Part shown: one piece after another, positions 54,347 through 62,804 of the stretch
Layout of the letters: each line of letters starts with the position of its first letter
Numbering within the stretch: position 1 is the stretch's first letter
Source of the DNA: Paracoccaceae bacterium
GTDB taxonomy: Bacteria; Pseudomonadota; Alphaproteobacteria; Rhodobacterales; Rhodobacteraceae
DNA length: 64,000 nucleotides
Assembly: GCA_022823605.1 (NCBI GenBank)
Contig: JAJEHS010000005.1
Location: forward strand, 124,001-188,000
Direction: 5' to 3'
Notes under the pieces: generated by a model
The model's input: only the letters and a program-made list of their open reading frames with translations
Databases searched by the model: none
What the model was told of the DNA's origin: nothing
Position numbers and translations under genes: made by a program

Positions 54347-55096
54347 ATGAAATGCTTTGTTATCAATCTTAAACGGGCAGTTGAAAGAAAACAGTATATT
54401 TCAGACCAATTGCTTCAACTTTCTCAAGAGTTCGAGTTCTTTGAAGGAGTAGATTGGAAGAATATTGATCCAACCTGCCTTTCGCAAACAGCCTGCCATA
54501 TTAAAATCAAGAATTCATATAGAACCCTAACCCTTGGTCAGATGGGGTGTAATCTGAGCCATCGAAAAGTATTGGAATGGCTAGTGGATAGTTCCGAAAG
54601 GATGATCGCTGTTCTGGAGGACGATGTCAGGTTAAGTAACGATTTCCCAAATGTACTTGATGTTATTGAGACCACAACCCAACCATTTGATATTGTGTTT
54701 TTGGGAAGCAGATTTACAGAAAAGGGGTTGGTTAACCTTGTACCATTGAATGACAAATTCAACTTCTCGCTTAGCAAGGCTAGAGAAAAGGGTGGTTGGG
54801 GTTATGTGATTACCAAGGAGGCAGCAAAAAAGTTCCTGAGCATTTTGCCTGAAGTAACTGGACCAATAGATGATGCCCTACATGCATATTATCAGCATGG
54901 TTTAAAAACATATACTCTAAATCCCCAAATCGTATTCCATGAAGAAGAAGCAAAAAGGTTTTCTTTCAATACTGAAACCAAAATAGAAAACTTTGTCTTA
55001 AAGGAAGAGTTAATGAGGTTTGTAAGTCTGTTTTATGAATTTTATGCTCATAAAACTTGTTTTAGTAACAGGGTAAAGGCTGAAAAAATTAAGTGA
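54347..55096 (+). CDS. Glycosyltransferase family 25 protein
   Basis: The 249-residue protein has the GT25 pattern: FVINLKRAVERKQYI, LGQMGCNLSHRKVLEWL, then VLEDDVRLS (DxD-like acidic motif) and GWGYVITKEAAKKF. GT25 enzymes add hexoses to lipooligosaccharide or surface glycans at the cytoplasmic membrane. It follows gmd-fcl by 228 nt and is in line with a surface-glycan cluster. The last 40 residues are rich in Phe and Lys and have unusual base composition. Confidence 0.88.
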   Translation: MKCFVINLKRAVERKQYISDQLLQLSQEFEFFEGVDWKNIDPTCLSQTACHIKIKNSYRTLTLGQMGCNLSHRKVLEWLVDSSERMIAVLEDDVRLSNDFPNVLDVIETTTQPFDIVFLGSRFTEKGLVNLVPLNDKFNFSLSKAREKGGWGYVITKEAAKKFLSILPEVTGPIDDALHAYYQHGLKTYTLNPQIVFHEEEAKRFSFNTETKIENFVLKEELMRFVSLFYEFYAHKTCFSNRVKAEKIK

Positions 55097-55248
55097 TGAT
55101 TACCTAAGGACAAGTAGATTTATTGTCAAATTAAGGTATCAAGCATACTCCAATTTTTATTAACTGATGCAAATCCGAGGATTGAATCCAGTTACAGGTT
55201 CTGCCCTTGAATTAATCAATGGTGCAGATGGTTTTCGTATCAATCGGT

Positions 55249-56214
55249 TTAGGGGAGAATTAGTTCCAGTGAAGAACCCGTGGCAATGAAGGATCTGAAT
55301 TCACTCGCATCCAGTTGTTCCTGTTGCAGGGGAAACCATTGAAACATAACCTGAACCAGTGCAATGGCTGCAATGCGTGCAGTCTTTGCCTTCTTTTTGG
55401 TTTCATTGTTTTGGCTTTCTTGTGAGTTTATTTCCGACAGAGCAACTTTCAGTACATTATTGGTTCCACCATCAAGTTCCTTTCCTTGTACTATCTGAAC
55501 TCTTGCCAGAGGCAAATCATTTATCTTGATTAAACCGGTAAAGGCATTTTCCGAACCCGATGTGGTTGCTTGGAAATCAACGGAAACATCATCCCTTGCT
55601 TGTAATACCCAGAGATTGTTTTCAAAAGACCATTCATCATCTAGGTACTTACGAACTCCACCAAGTTTCAGACCCTTGATTGTTCCCGTGAAAGTACTGC
55701 CCGGTTTCCACCAATCAAATGGCATTCCAGTTATCTTTACGGTTTTTGGAGATATGGTTTCATTTGAATGTATAAGGAAGGCATCAAACCCGATCAGCAG
55801 ATCATCTTCATCAATTTGAAAGGTTTCGCTGCAATGGGTATTGTTCCTACAACCTAGGAAGATGTCCTGACCTGATAGTAAGAACCCCTTGTTGTCATCT
55901 CCAAATATCCTGAATTGATCAATGAAGACTCTCAGCCCTTCTATTCCGGGGATGCCATCTATTTCTGTTTCAGCATATAGTTTCTGGATAACAATATTGG
56001 CCTTGTCGATAACCTTTATTCGACCGAGGTAGAATTCTACCCCTTCCAGATTGAAACCCCACTCGGCCCGGCTGTAACCGGGCCGAGGCAAAAAGGATTC
56101 CTTAAGTTGATAAAGATCCATGGATGAATGATCCACTGCTGCCTTCACTGGTAATACCTGCAAGGCACAAAGAATACATACAGCAATCATTTGCCAAACC
56201 CGATTATTGATCAT
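55249..56214 (-). CDS. Exported protein translationally coupled to the integrase
   Basis: The 321-residue precursor has a signal peptide (MINNRVWQMIAVCILCALQVLPVKA). The mature part is beta-rich (EWGFNLEGVEFYLGRIKVID, ANIVIQKLYAETEIDGI) with a single pair of Cys (FLGCRNNTHC). Its start overlaps the integrase stop (ATGA). No family was recognised. It could be a cargo gene of the element. Confidence 0.65.
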   Translation of the reverse strand: MINNRVWQMIAVCILCALQVLPVKAAVDHSSMDLYQLKESFLPRPGYSRAEWGFNLEGVEFYLGRIKVIDKANIVIQKLYAETEIDGIPGIEGLRVFIDQFRIFGDDNKGFLLSGQDIFLGCRNNTHCSETFQIDEDDLLIGFDAFLIHSNETISPKTVKITGMPFDWWKPGSTFTGTIKGLKLGGVRKYLDDEWSFENNLWVLQARDDVSVDFQATTSGSENAFTGLIKINDLPLARVQIVQGKELDGGTNNVLKVALSEINSQESQNNETKKKAKTARIAAIALVQVMFQWFPLQQEQLDASEFRSFIATGSSLELILP

Positions 56215-57674
56215 GATTCAAAACCTGTCAGTTCGTTAAAGTCAGGATCGGGTAGGGCCCAAGGATCTTCATGTCTCAAATCGTATTTCTGAACCAGCAA
56301 CTTTTTGGACTGCCAAACCTCCCTGGTTCGAGCAAGGGCGTTTTCTTCAGGCTTTGGAAACCAGCGACTGCTTTTCCTTTTCCGGCTGTATCTGGAATAT
56401 TTGCCACCATATCCTCTCATTGTCCTGATTGATGTATGACCACTTAGTGTACCAACTTCCTCGGGTGGCAATGATTTCCTGGCTTCATCAATGAATGCAT
56501 GCCGCAGAGTATGAAACGTTATCCTGTCCCACCTGTTCGGAAAAACAAGTTGGGAGACTTTTCCAAGATTTCTAGTACCATAATTACTGAGGACGCGTTT
56601 CTGTATTCTTGACAACATTCCTTTCCTGATACAGGATGTCAACAGGATGGTTTTCAAATCGTCCCTAGCTATTCCCTCTAGTCTTTGAACACGGGTCTCA
56701 TTGTTTATCAATTTGGAAGAATTCCTGGTCTTGGAAGTCAATATGTGCAAAACGAGACCACTGTCTTCATCTTTACCTGAATGGGACTCAATGATCTCGT
56801 CCAGGGTTTTGTCAAAACCTTCAAGCCAGTTGGCGGATACTACCTGATAGGGAGCTATATTGTCCTTCAGGAAATAACTGGGCTCCAGAAAGGAAAACAC
56901 CTCCTTTCCGTTCTTATTGTCAACAACCTTGCAGTTGAATAATTCACTTGATCTCATGCCAGTCAACCAGATTGTTCGCGCCAATAATCTGACTATTCCT
57001 GGGCTGTTGGTTCCCTTGGCAAACAGGGTACAGAATCCCTCCATCTCTGTACCGGGCTGCAACCTGTCCAGAATTTTCTCCAGATCGTTCCTATTGATGG
57101 GTTGCCAGTTTTTCTTTGGTGGCTTTCTTTTGGTTGGACTGAATATCTGATCACTGATACCGGTGGCCATAAAATGTATGTCAGGTGTAAGTAGCAATGG
57201 ATAATGAGGTATAAGCGGTGCCGATACCTTGTCTATGATTTCCCAGCCCTTGACCTTCAATTCTGTTAATGTGATATTGGTCACTGCTTCATGAAGTAGG
57301 CGAAGATCTGTCCAATGGGCCGACACGAACCATTCGGGGAGATCACTTAACTCAGTAATAGTGGTACCGAAATCCACCCTGTTGCCCGTCTTTGCCATTT
57401 CCTCCCTCATTCTGAGGGATCGGGCAAGAATATCCCTGATCGTTTTTCGTTCCCATACAATCGTGTTCTTGTTGAGATAAATCGATCGGATGGCCAATTG
57501 AACAAAAATATCATCCGGCCTCGGCGTTCTCCCTGAATAGCTGACCCTTTGGTTTGTTTTCAGCACCAGTTTCCTAGTCAATTCGATGTGCTTGGCGGGG
57601 ATTTTGTTTCCCATTGTATTTGTAATTATCTTGCCCTCTCCATTTCCTGTTACGATAACTGCAAAAGCTTGCAT
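56211..57674 (-). CDS. Large tyrosine recombinase (integrase)
   Basis: The 487-residue protein has the tyrosine-recombinase catalytic pattern: Arg in WLTGMRSSELFN, HxxR in FHTLRHAFID, the conserved LSGHTSIRTMRGYGG with the second His and the likely nucleophile Tyr in GYGGKYSRYS. The N-terminal half has an unusual helix set without a recognised arm-binding domain. An alternative start is ATG 57614, which would shorten the protein by 20 residues. It leads the insertion between the two parts of the fucose cluster. Confidence 0.82.
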   Translation of the reverse strand: MQAFAVIVTGNGEGKIITNTMGNKIPAKHIELTRKLVLKTNQRVSYSGRTPRPDDIFVQLAIRSIYLNKNTIVWERKTIRDILARSLRMREEMAKTGNRVDFGTTITELSDLPEWFVSAHWTDLRLLHEAVTNITLTELKVKGWEIIDKVSAPLIPHYPLLLTPDIHFMATGISDQIFSPTKRKPPKKNWQPINRNDLEKILDRLQPGTEMEGFCTLFAKGTNSPGIVRLLARTIWLTGMRSSELFNCKVVDNKNGKEVFSFLEPSYFLKDNIAPYQVVSANWLEGFDKTLDEIIESHSGKDEDSGLVLHILTSKTRNSSKLINNETRVQRLEGIARDDLKTILLTSCIRKGMLSRIQKRVLSNYGTRNLGKVSQLVFPNRWDRITFHTLRHAFIDEARKSLPPEEVGTLSGHTSIRTMRGYGGKYSRYSRKRKSSRWFPKPEENALARTREVWQSKKLLVQKYDLRHEDPWALPDPDFNELTGFES

Positions 57675-57971
57675 TTGACTTTGGAACTAAATCGGTTTCC
57701 CGAAACTATCAAGGCATCTCGAACACCTTCGGAAAATCTCTTGTGGATAAGTGAAGTGTTTGGTTTGCAGGGGATATTTCCACCCTGCTTTGATATCAGG
57801 AGAGGTAAACAGACTGTTTCTGCCTCTGGTGTTGTTGGTTTACGCTATCTTGGATGGGTATACTTGCAATCAACCTTGAGTTGATTGCATCATGATGAAT
57901 TGGGGTAGGGTTGGGGAAGTTATGCTACAATCCCTTATGGAAAAGGGTGGTAGGATTTTCAGCAATTAAAC

Positions 57972-58223
57972 TTGGGTTTAGGGGAGATTTCAGGAATTCT
58001 TTGTCCTGATTCCATTCCGACACTCCCCTTTGGCTTACCGTATCAGCAAAAAGGAAAGCGGGGCGGGTTAAGGATTTACTATTCCTCAAAACACGGAGTT
58101 ATCCTAGGATTGGCTTTATTGGCCAAAGCTGACAAGGAAAAGTTTTCAGATAGTGATTTGAAAGAACTAGTAGAAGATTTCTTTAATTTTGAAGTAGGGG
58201 AGAATGAAACCAATGGGGATTAA
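57972..58223 (+). CDS. RelE-like toxin C-terminal part
   Basis: The last 50 residues of this 83-residue frame (KGKRGGLRIYYSSKHGVILG, then LALLAKADKEKFSDSDLKEL) match the C-terminal half of HigB/RelE-type toxins. The N-terminal part of the domain is not recognisable, so it is probably a truncated or decayed toxin. No antitoxin gene is adjacent. TTG 57972 start is doubtful. Confidence 0.4.
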   Translation: MGLGEISGILCPDSIPTLPFGLPYQQKGKRGGLRIYYSSKHGVILGLALLAKADKEKFSDSDLKELVEDFFNFEVGENETNGD

Positions 58224-58557
58224 TTAGTTTTAAAGATTTTCCAATCGATTTCCCTATCAAGACCACTAATTGTCCCAATATTATGATGATCTTGAGGCTA
58301 GTGTTTCAATTGCAATTTTTTAATTCGCTACGAGTCATTTCTTTTTAGAAATGGTGTTATTTACTCTAAAGTTAAATAGCTGGCTTTCTTGTGTTCGACA
58401 AGAAGGTACTCTATTCCTGCGTAACGCATGTGTACGAATCCAAGGTTCCCTAGTATTTATTGGTAGATAAAGCAGGAATTAGAACCAAGAATTTTAATAT
58501 TCCTTCAATCAAAAAAACATTAAGGAATGAATAACCATTTGAGTAATTGGTAATTTA
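58224..58557. other. AT-rich intergenic region
   Basis: The stretch is strongly AT-rich, with no reading frame or RNA recognised. It separates the RelE-like fragment from the leftward two-gene cassette. Confidence 0.35.
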
Positions 58558-59547
58558 TCAAGGGGGTAAATACATAACCTTTTCTTTGTTACTTTCTTCC
58601 ACCTCCTTGAGGTAATCAAAACCTGAAATTTTTTTCTTTATTAGTGTCTCGGCAATACTAATTTGGCTTACTAAAGAACTGATTTTCAACTTAAATTCAT
58701 TGAATTTATCCCCGGGTTCCTCTTTAGTTTTAGGATTTTGCCTAATTTCAAAATCTTTACCACCCTCAGAACTATTTACCAGCATCCTTAGGTTGATTTG
58801 AAAAACTTCAGATAATATTCCCTTAAGACGAGGTAGTTCATGATCTCCATATGGCCTTACCAATCCAATTTCATCGGCATAAAATAAAACCTTTATTTGA
58901 GAATTTTGGATCAACCAAATGAGTTCAAATTGCATCTGAAGGTAATCCAAATATTCAGTATAGTTATTTTCATTAAAACCGTGAGATTCATCATTCCATC
59001 TAGACAATAATCGATGATAACTTTTGGACAATGAGTGGTGTAATTCTACTGCTGCTTGTCTTGGTTTGGACCAGTGTTTGAGCTTATCTATTGATCCGAT
59101 ATCTGAATAAATATCAGATAACAAGTCCTTTAGAATTTCAATCCTGATCTTGTCTATTTTTTGGGATAAATCCTCAATATTTTTCTCAACCTTATTTAAC
59201 CTCTCAAGAATAATCAACGTAGAAGCAATTGTTACCCCTATTCCTAATGTAGAAACTGCTATGTTACAATATTGCAAATTCTGCAATTGTTTTATTTCAG
59301 CTAGTATTTTTTCAAGTCGAATTTTATTTTGATGATTTTGATAAATCTGGATACCGTCACCTACTAGCCCAAGGGGAGTATTGAAGTTTGGAAATAGGTT
59401 TAATAATCCATTGGTTTGTTGAACGTGACCTAGTATTTGTCCAGAACTTGTATCTTTAATAATTGCTCCTATGAGGTTAGCTTCTCCTGAATATACTAAA
59501 TCCACCAACTTGGGAGGTATTTCGTAAAGGATCTTAGAACTTGTCAT
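58558..59547 (-). CDS. Unknown single-span membrane protein with coiled coil
   Basis: The 329-residue product has an N-terminal soluble region (about 1-90) with the patterns IPPKLVDLVYSGEANLIGAI and SGQILGHVQQTN, one membrane helix (about 93-115), then a coiled coil (LNKVEKNIEDLSQKIDKI) and a helical C-terminus. Such a layout is seen in several genes of defence islands, but no specific family was recognised. It overlaps the upstream gene by 4 nt (ATGA), so both should act together. Base composition is clearly more AT-rich than the neighbouring chromosome. Confidence 0.68.
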   Translation of the reverse strand: MTSSKILYEIPPKLVDLVYSGEANLIGAIIKDTSSGQILGHVQQTNGLLNLFPNFNTPLGLVGDGIQIYQNHQNKIRLEKILAEIKQLQNLQYCNIAVSTLGIGVTIASTLIILERLNKVEKNIEDLSQKIDKIRIEILKDLLSDIYSDIGSIDKLKHWSKPRQAAVELHHSLSKSYHRLLSRWNDESHGFNENNYTEYLDYLQMQFELIWLIQNSQIKVLFYADEIGLVRPYGDHELPRLKGILSEVFQINLRMLVNSSEGGKDFEIRQNPKTKEEPGDKFNEFKLKISSLVSQISIAETLIKKKISGFDYLKEVEESNKEKVMYLPP

Positions 59548-60101
59548 TCTTTCATTTGATTTTCAGTGGCTTTAATTATTGCCAATTTAAACTTTTTTGA
59601 TACGGTAGTTTTACTTGAAGTAAAAATATCGCCAAAGATCAATGATTTAGATTCAGTACTCCATACTTTTGCTATATCTTGGAAGATGTGATTACGTTTA
59701 GGTAAATCTCCAGGGTTAGGAAAAAAGTAACCATAACTACCATCCGGTAAAGTTTCAAAAGAAATATCACTTGGTACATTTGAATCATCTAATTCCTTAA
59801 AGATATTTGAATCCAAAATTAATTTCCTCTTTGTTGGATCTATTTTGAATTCGTTAATCCATTCCCCAAAGTGTAATCTTGTATTCTCTAATATTTTATT
59901 TAGTTGAATCTTTATCCAGACATAGAGTTCTTGATCATAAGTATCATTTGAATTTAATTCAAAATTATCCCTTAACTTGGGAAATTCTTTTTCAAGTTGC
60001 CTATCCACTTCTATGAACTGGTTTTCAAACCATTCCAACAACCCTGCTTTGGCTTCAATTACATAGATGTAGTTTAAATTATCAACCGGTAGATTTGGCA
60101 A
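59544..60101 (-). CDS. Unknown soluble protein coupled to the membrane protein downstream
   Basis: The 185-residue product is hydrophilic with an N-terminal helix (IYVIEAKAGLLEWFENQFIE), a central acidic segment and a basic C-terminus (KKFKLAIIKAT). No signal peptide, membrane segment or known domain was seen. The gene overlaps its downstream partner by ATGA. The pair is the best unexplained candidate in the AT-rich block 58.2-61.8 kb. Confidence 0.62.
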   Translation of the reverse strand: MPNLPVDNLNYIYVIEAKAGLLEWFENQFIEVDRQLEKEFPKLRDNFELNSNDTYDQELYVWIKIQLNKILENTRLHFGEWINEFKIDPTKRKLILDSNIFKELDDSNVPSDISFETLPDGSYGYFFPNPGDLPKRNHIFQDIAKVWSTESKSLIFGDIFTSSKTTVSKKFKLAIIKATENQMKE

Positions 60102-60590
60102 TTGAAACTAACCTTCCTCAATTATTAGAAACATTCATTGACTTCTTTTTTCTAGGTCAAAGAAAGTAAAATTTACATAATGTTGTCAAAGGGTAAATGT
60201 AATTACTGGACAATCATTATTCGTGAAATATTACGAAAAATTTTGACATTAATATTTTTTTTGCAGGTCATATTCAAGCAGAAAAAAATAGGTAATAGTT
60301 TACCTAGGTATAAGAAAAATTACTGATTTCTACTGTACAGAAATTCGAGAATGTCATGGTTGTCTGTTAGGTGAAAATTTCGAAGTTCATGAAATCTTGT
60401 AAGCAGAACAAAAAGCAATAATCAAAAAAGTTTGATGAACCAATCCCTAAGGCAGGTAACGAAAGATGTCTGATGTGTATAAGTCAATTTGAGCCTATAG
60501 CCAAAAAGGTTTGGCCTCGATGAATATTAACTGACAAGTTTCGCTAAAACTGTCTAGATGCCTATTCTGTTACTTTAAAGGAATAGATAA
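60102..60590. other. AT-rich intergenic region
   Basis: Divergent genes at 60101 (leftward) and 60591 (rightward) flank this 490-bp AT-rich stretch, so both promoters should be here. No gene, RNA or repeat array was recognised. Confidence 0.4.
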
Positions 60591-61139
60591 ATGAAAGAAG
60601 CACCAAAATATGATCATGTACCAACTATTTTTTCAACCTTTGAACATCCCCCTGAATTCTGGGAAGAGTATGGGAGGGTTATTGCTACTTATGGATTTTT
60701 GGAACATGCTTTGTATGGTGCAATCTGTTTGTTCTCAGGATACCTAAATTACCCAACAGAAGAACTTCCTGAAAAATTAAAGAGGCGTATGAGGAAGGCG
60801 ATTACAGATTCTTTAAGCCCATTAATCAGTGATTTTGAGAAGGCTATAAGAGACTATCCTAATGCTAAATTGAGCGGTTTGGAAGTATTGTTAGCCAAGC
60901 TAAATGAAACTATAGAAATCAGAAACATGCTTTGTCACGGATTTTGGGGGCCTCCTGATTACTATGGTTCAACAATACCATTTTATTTCGACAAGAGTCA
61001 TAAATATTTTGGCCAACCGGTTGATTTGGCTTATCTATATCGAACAAGACAACATGTCACAGAACTAATTAATGACATAGGTATTTTGATAATTATTAAT
61101 GGATTGAAATTTAAATCCAAAACTAGAAAGGATGCATAG
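60591..61139 (+). CDS. HEPN-like helical protein with RNxxxH-type motif
   Basis: The 182-residue protein is largely helical (GFLEHALYGAICLFSGYLN, EVLLAKLNETIEIRNMLCHG) and contains RNMLCH, an Rx4H arrangement that is the ribonuclease motif in many HEPN proteins. The spacing from a preceding helix and the location before a Gly-rich strand agree with HEPN. The match is by motif only. No partner gene is adjacent. Confidence 0.6.
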   Translation: MKEAPKYDHVPTIFSTFEHPPEFWEEYGRVIATYGFLEHALYGAICLFSGYLNYPTEELPEKLKRRMRKAITDSLSPLISDFEKAIRDYPNAKLSGLEVLLAKLNETIEIRNMLCHGFWGPPDYYGSTIPFYFDKSHKYFGQPVDLAYLYRTRQHVTELINDIGILIIINGLKFKSKTRKDA

Positions 61140-61453
61140 AGAGGAATGTATATTTGATCACTTCAGAAATTAAAACGTTGAATCAACAGAGCTAAAGTTA
61201 ATGAGATATTACATATTTCTTTTGAGACTTTTTTCTTATACTCTCATTGCCACAGAGAGGTTCATGCATTATCCATTATGTCTTATGGAACCCTAAAGGT
61301 ATTTAGGTGGGCAAGTAGTTGCTGCCTCACTTCACCGATGAAAGGCTATCCCATACTTCAAACTTGTTGTTAGACTGATTCCAGATGAAGTATATTGGTC
61401 AACACCATCATTAATACTCTAATTCTAGATCCACAGGATCAAAGGTACATGCT
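61140..61453. other. Intergenic region
   Basis: No gene, RNA or repeat was recognised. The stretch probably holds the promoter of the small exported-protein gene. Confidence 0.35.
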
Positions 61454-61759
61454 ATGACAATAAATAATAGAAAAATACTGAGTTTGATACTTTTTGTTAC
61501 GATGTCATTCGCAACACAGTCATTTGCATTTTGCATTCAACCTTCAGCATGGCATATTTCTGCACCCACCAAACCATTTGTACCCTTTTGTATCAACCAA
61601 TTCACGAATACGCATAATTGTGATAGTTTGACAATTTCACGATATAACAATGAAGTTGTATTCTATAATGACGCGTTAGAGAGGTATTACGCTAAACTGG
61701 ATGATTACATTGATGAAGTGAATGACTATATCCGATGCATGTATAGAGCGGTAGAATGA
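61454..61759 (+). CDS. Small exported Cys-containing protein
   Basis: The 101-residue precursor has a signal peptide (ILSLILFVTMSFATQSFAF). The mature part has four Cys (FCIQPS, FCINQF, HNCDSL, IRCMYR) and a coiled helix (FYNDALERYYAKLDDYIDEV). No family was recognised. It lies 101 nt before the fucosyltransferase gene. A real gene is supported by the signal peptide and Cys content. Confidence 0.6.
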   Translation: MTINNRKILSLILFVTMSFATQSFAFCIQPSAWHISAPTKPFVPFCINQFTNTHNCDSLTISRYNNEVVFYNDALERYYAKLDDYIDEVNDYIRCMYRAVE

Positions 61760-61860
61760 ATCTTCGTAACCCGAAATGATGCAGAGAACAATTCCATCTG
61801 GAATTACTTACATGTAATTCGAAACTCGCCAATTATCGTAGTGAAATAAAACCGGATCAC

Positions 61861-62724
61861 ATGATCATTGCAGATCTCAGAGGCGGGTTGGGTAACCAGA
61901 TGTTCCAGTATGCAGCTGGAAGGGCTTTGTCGTTACGTTTGGGTGTTACTCTGGGTCTATATGATCATAACTGCAAGTCAGAAATAATTCCCAGCCAACT
62001 TGGCCAATTCAATATTCAAGTTGAAAATATCCCTAAATCCCTACTACCCCCGAGTAGATCTTCGAACGGATTTCTTTGGATGCTATGGAAACTGGGTCTT
62101 ACCAAGCCAAAGGTGTTTCGCCAAGGAGGATTGGGGTATAATCCAAAATTTGAGGAGGTGACTGACAACATTTACTTGAGGGGATATTGGCAATCCGAAA
62201 GGTTTTTCCAGGATTGCAAAGATGTGATCAGGTCGGATTTCGAATTCATCACGCAGCCAACAGGTCTAAATCTGGAAATTCATCAGGAAATTCTGGAGAC
62301 AGAATCGTCCATATCCCTTCATGTCAGAAGGGGAGATTACCTTGATCAGAAAAACAAATCCATTTTCAGCAGGTGTTCCCAGGAATATTATGAACAAGCT
62401 GTCGGGTTGATTGCCGAACAATGCCAGATAACACCCAAGGTTTATTTATTTTCAGATGATCCCGAATGGGTTTCCAATCATTTCAAACTACCATTTGAAA
62501 TGAGGGCAATAACACATAATCCAGCCGACAAGGCCATTGAGGATTTAAGATTGATGACGGCTTGCAAACACCATGTTATTGCCAATTCAAGTTTCTCCTG
62601 GTGGGGAGCATGGCTGGGGCAAAACCCAAACAAGATAACCGTAGTACCTGCTAGATGGTTTGCTGATCCAAAATACTCCAACCCTGACATTTATTGTAAG
62701 GGATGGATCAGGTTGGAGAATTAG
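61861..62724 (+). CDS. Family 11 alpha-1,2-fucosyltransferase
   Basis: The 287-residue protein matches GT11: N-terminal DLRGGLGNQMFQYAAGRALS, central LHVRRGDYL, later VYLFSDDPEWV, and ANSSFSWWGAWLG near the C-terminus. GT11 enzymes transfer fucose from GDP-L-fucose to a galactose-like acceptor by alpha-1,2 linkage, commonly in O-antigen or capsule synthesis. GDP-fucose would come from gmd-fcl at 52-54 kb. There is an 8-kb insertion between them. Confidence 0.93.
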   Translation: MIIADLRGGLGNQMFQYAAGRALSLRLGVTLGLYDHNCKSEIIPSQLGQFNIQVENIPKSLLPPSRSSNGFLWMLWKLGLTKPKVFRQGGLGYNPKFEEVTDNIYLRGYWQSERFFQDCKDVIRSDFEFITQPTGLNLEIHQEILETESSISLHVRRGDYLDQKNKSIFSRCSQEYYEQAVGLIAEQCQITPKVYLFSDDPEWVSNHFKLPFEMRAITHNPADKAIEDLRLMTACKHHVIANSSFSWWGAWLGQNPNKITVVPARWFADPKYSNPDIYCKGWIRLEN

Positions 62725-62804
62725 CTTTGCAGTCTATACCAGAGTTGAGAATTGATTTGTTAAAACAATTGTGACTATTCTACATCCATAATTACAGTTT
62801 CAGC

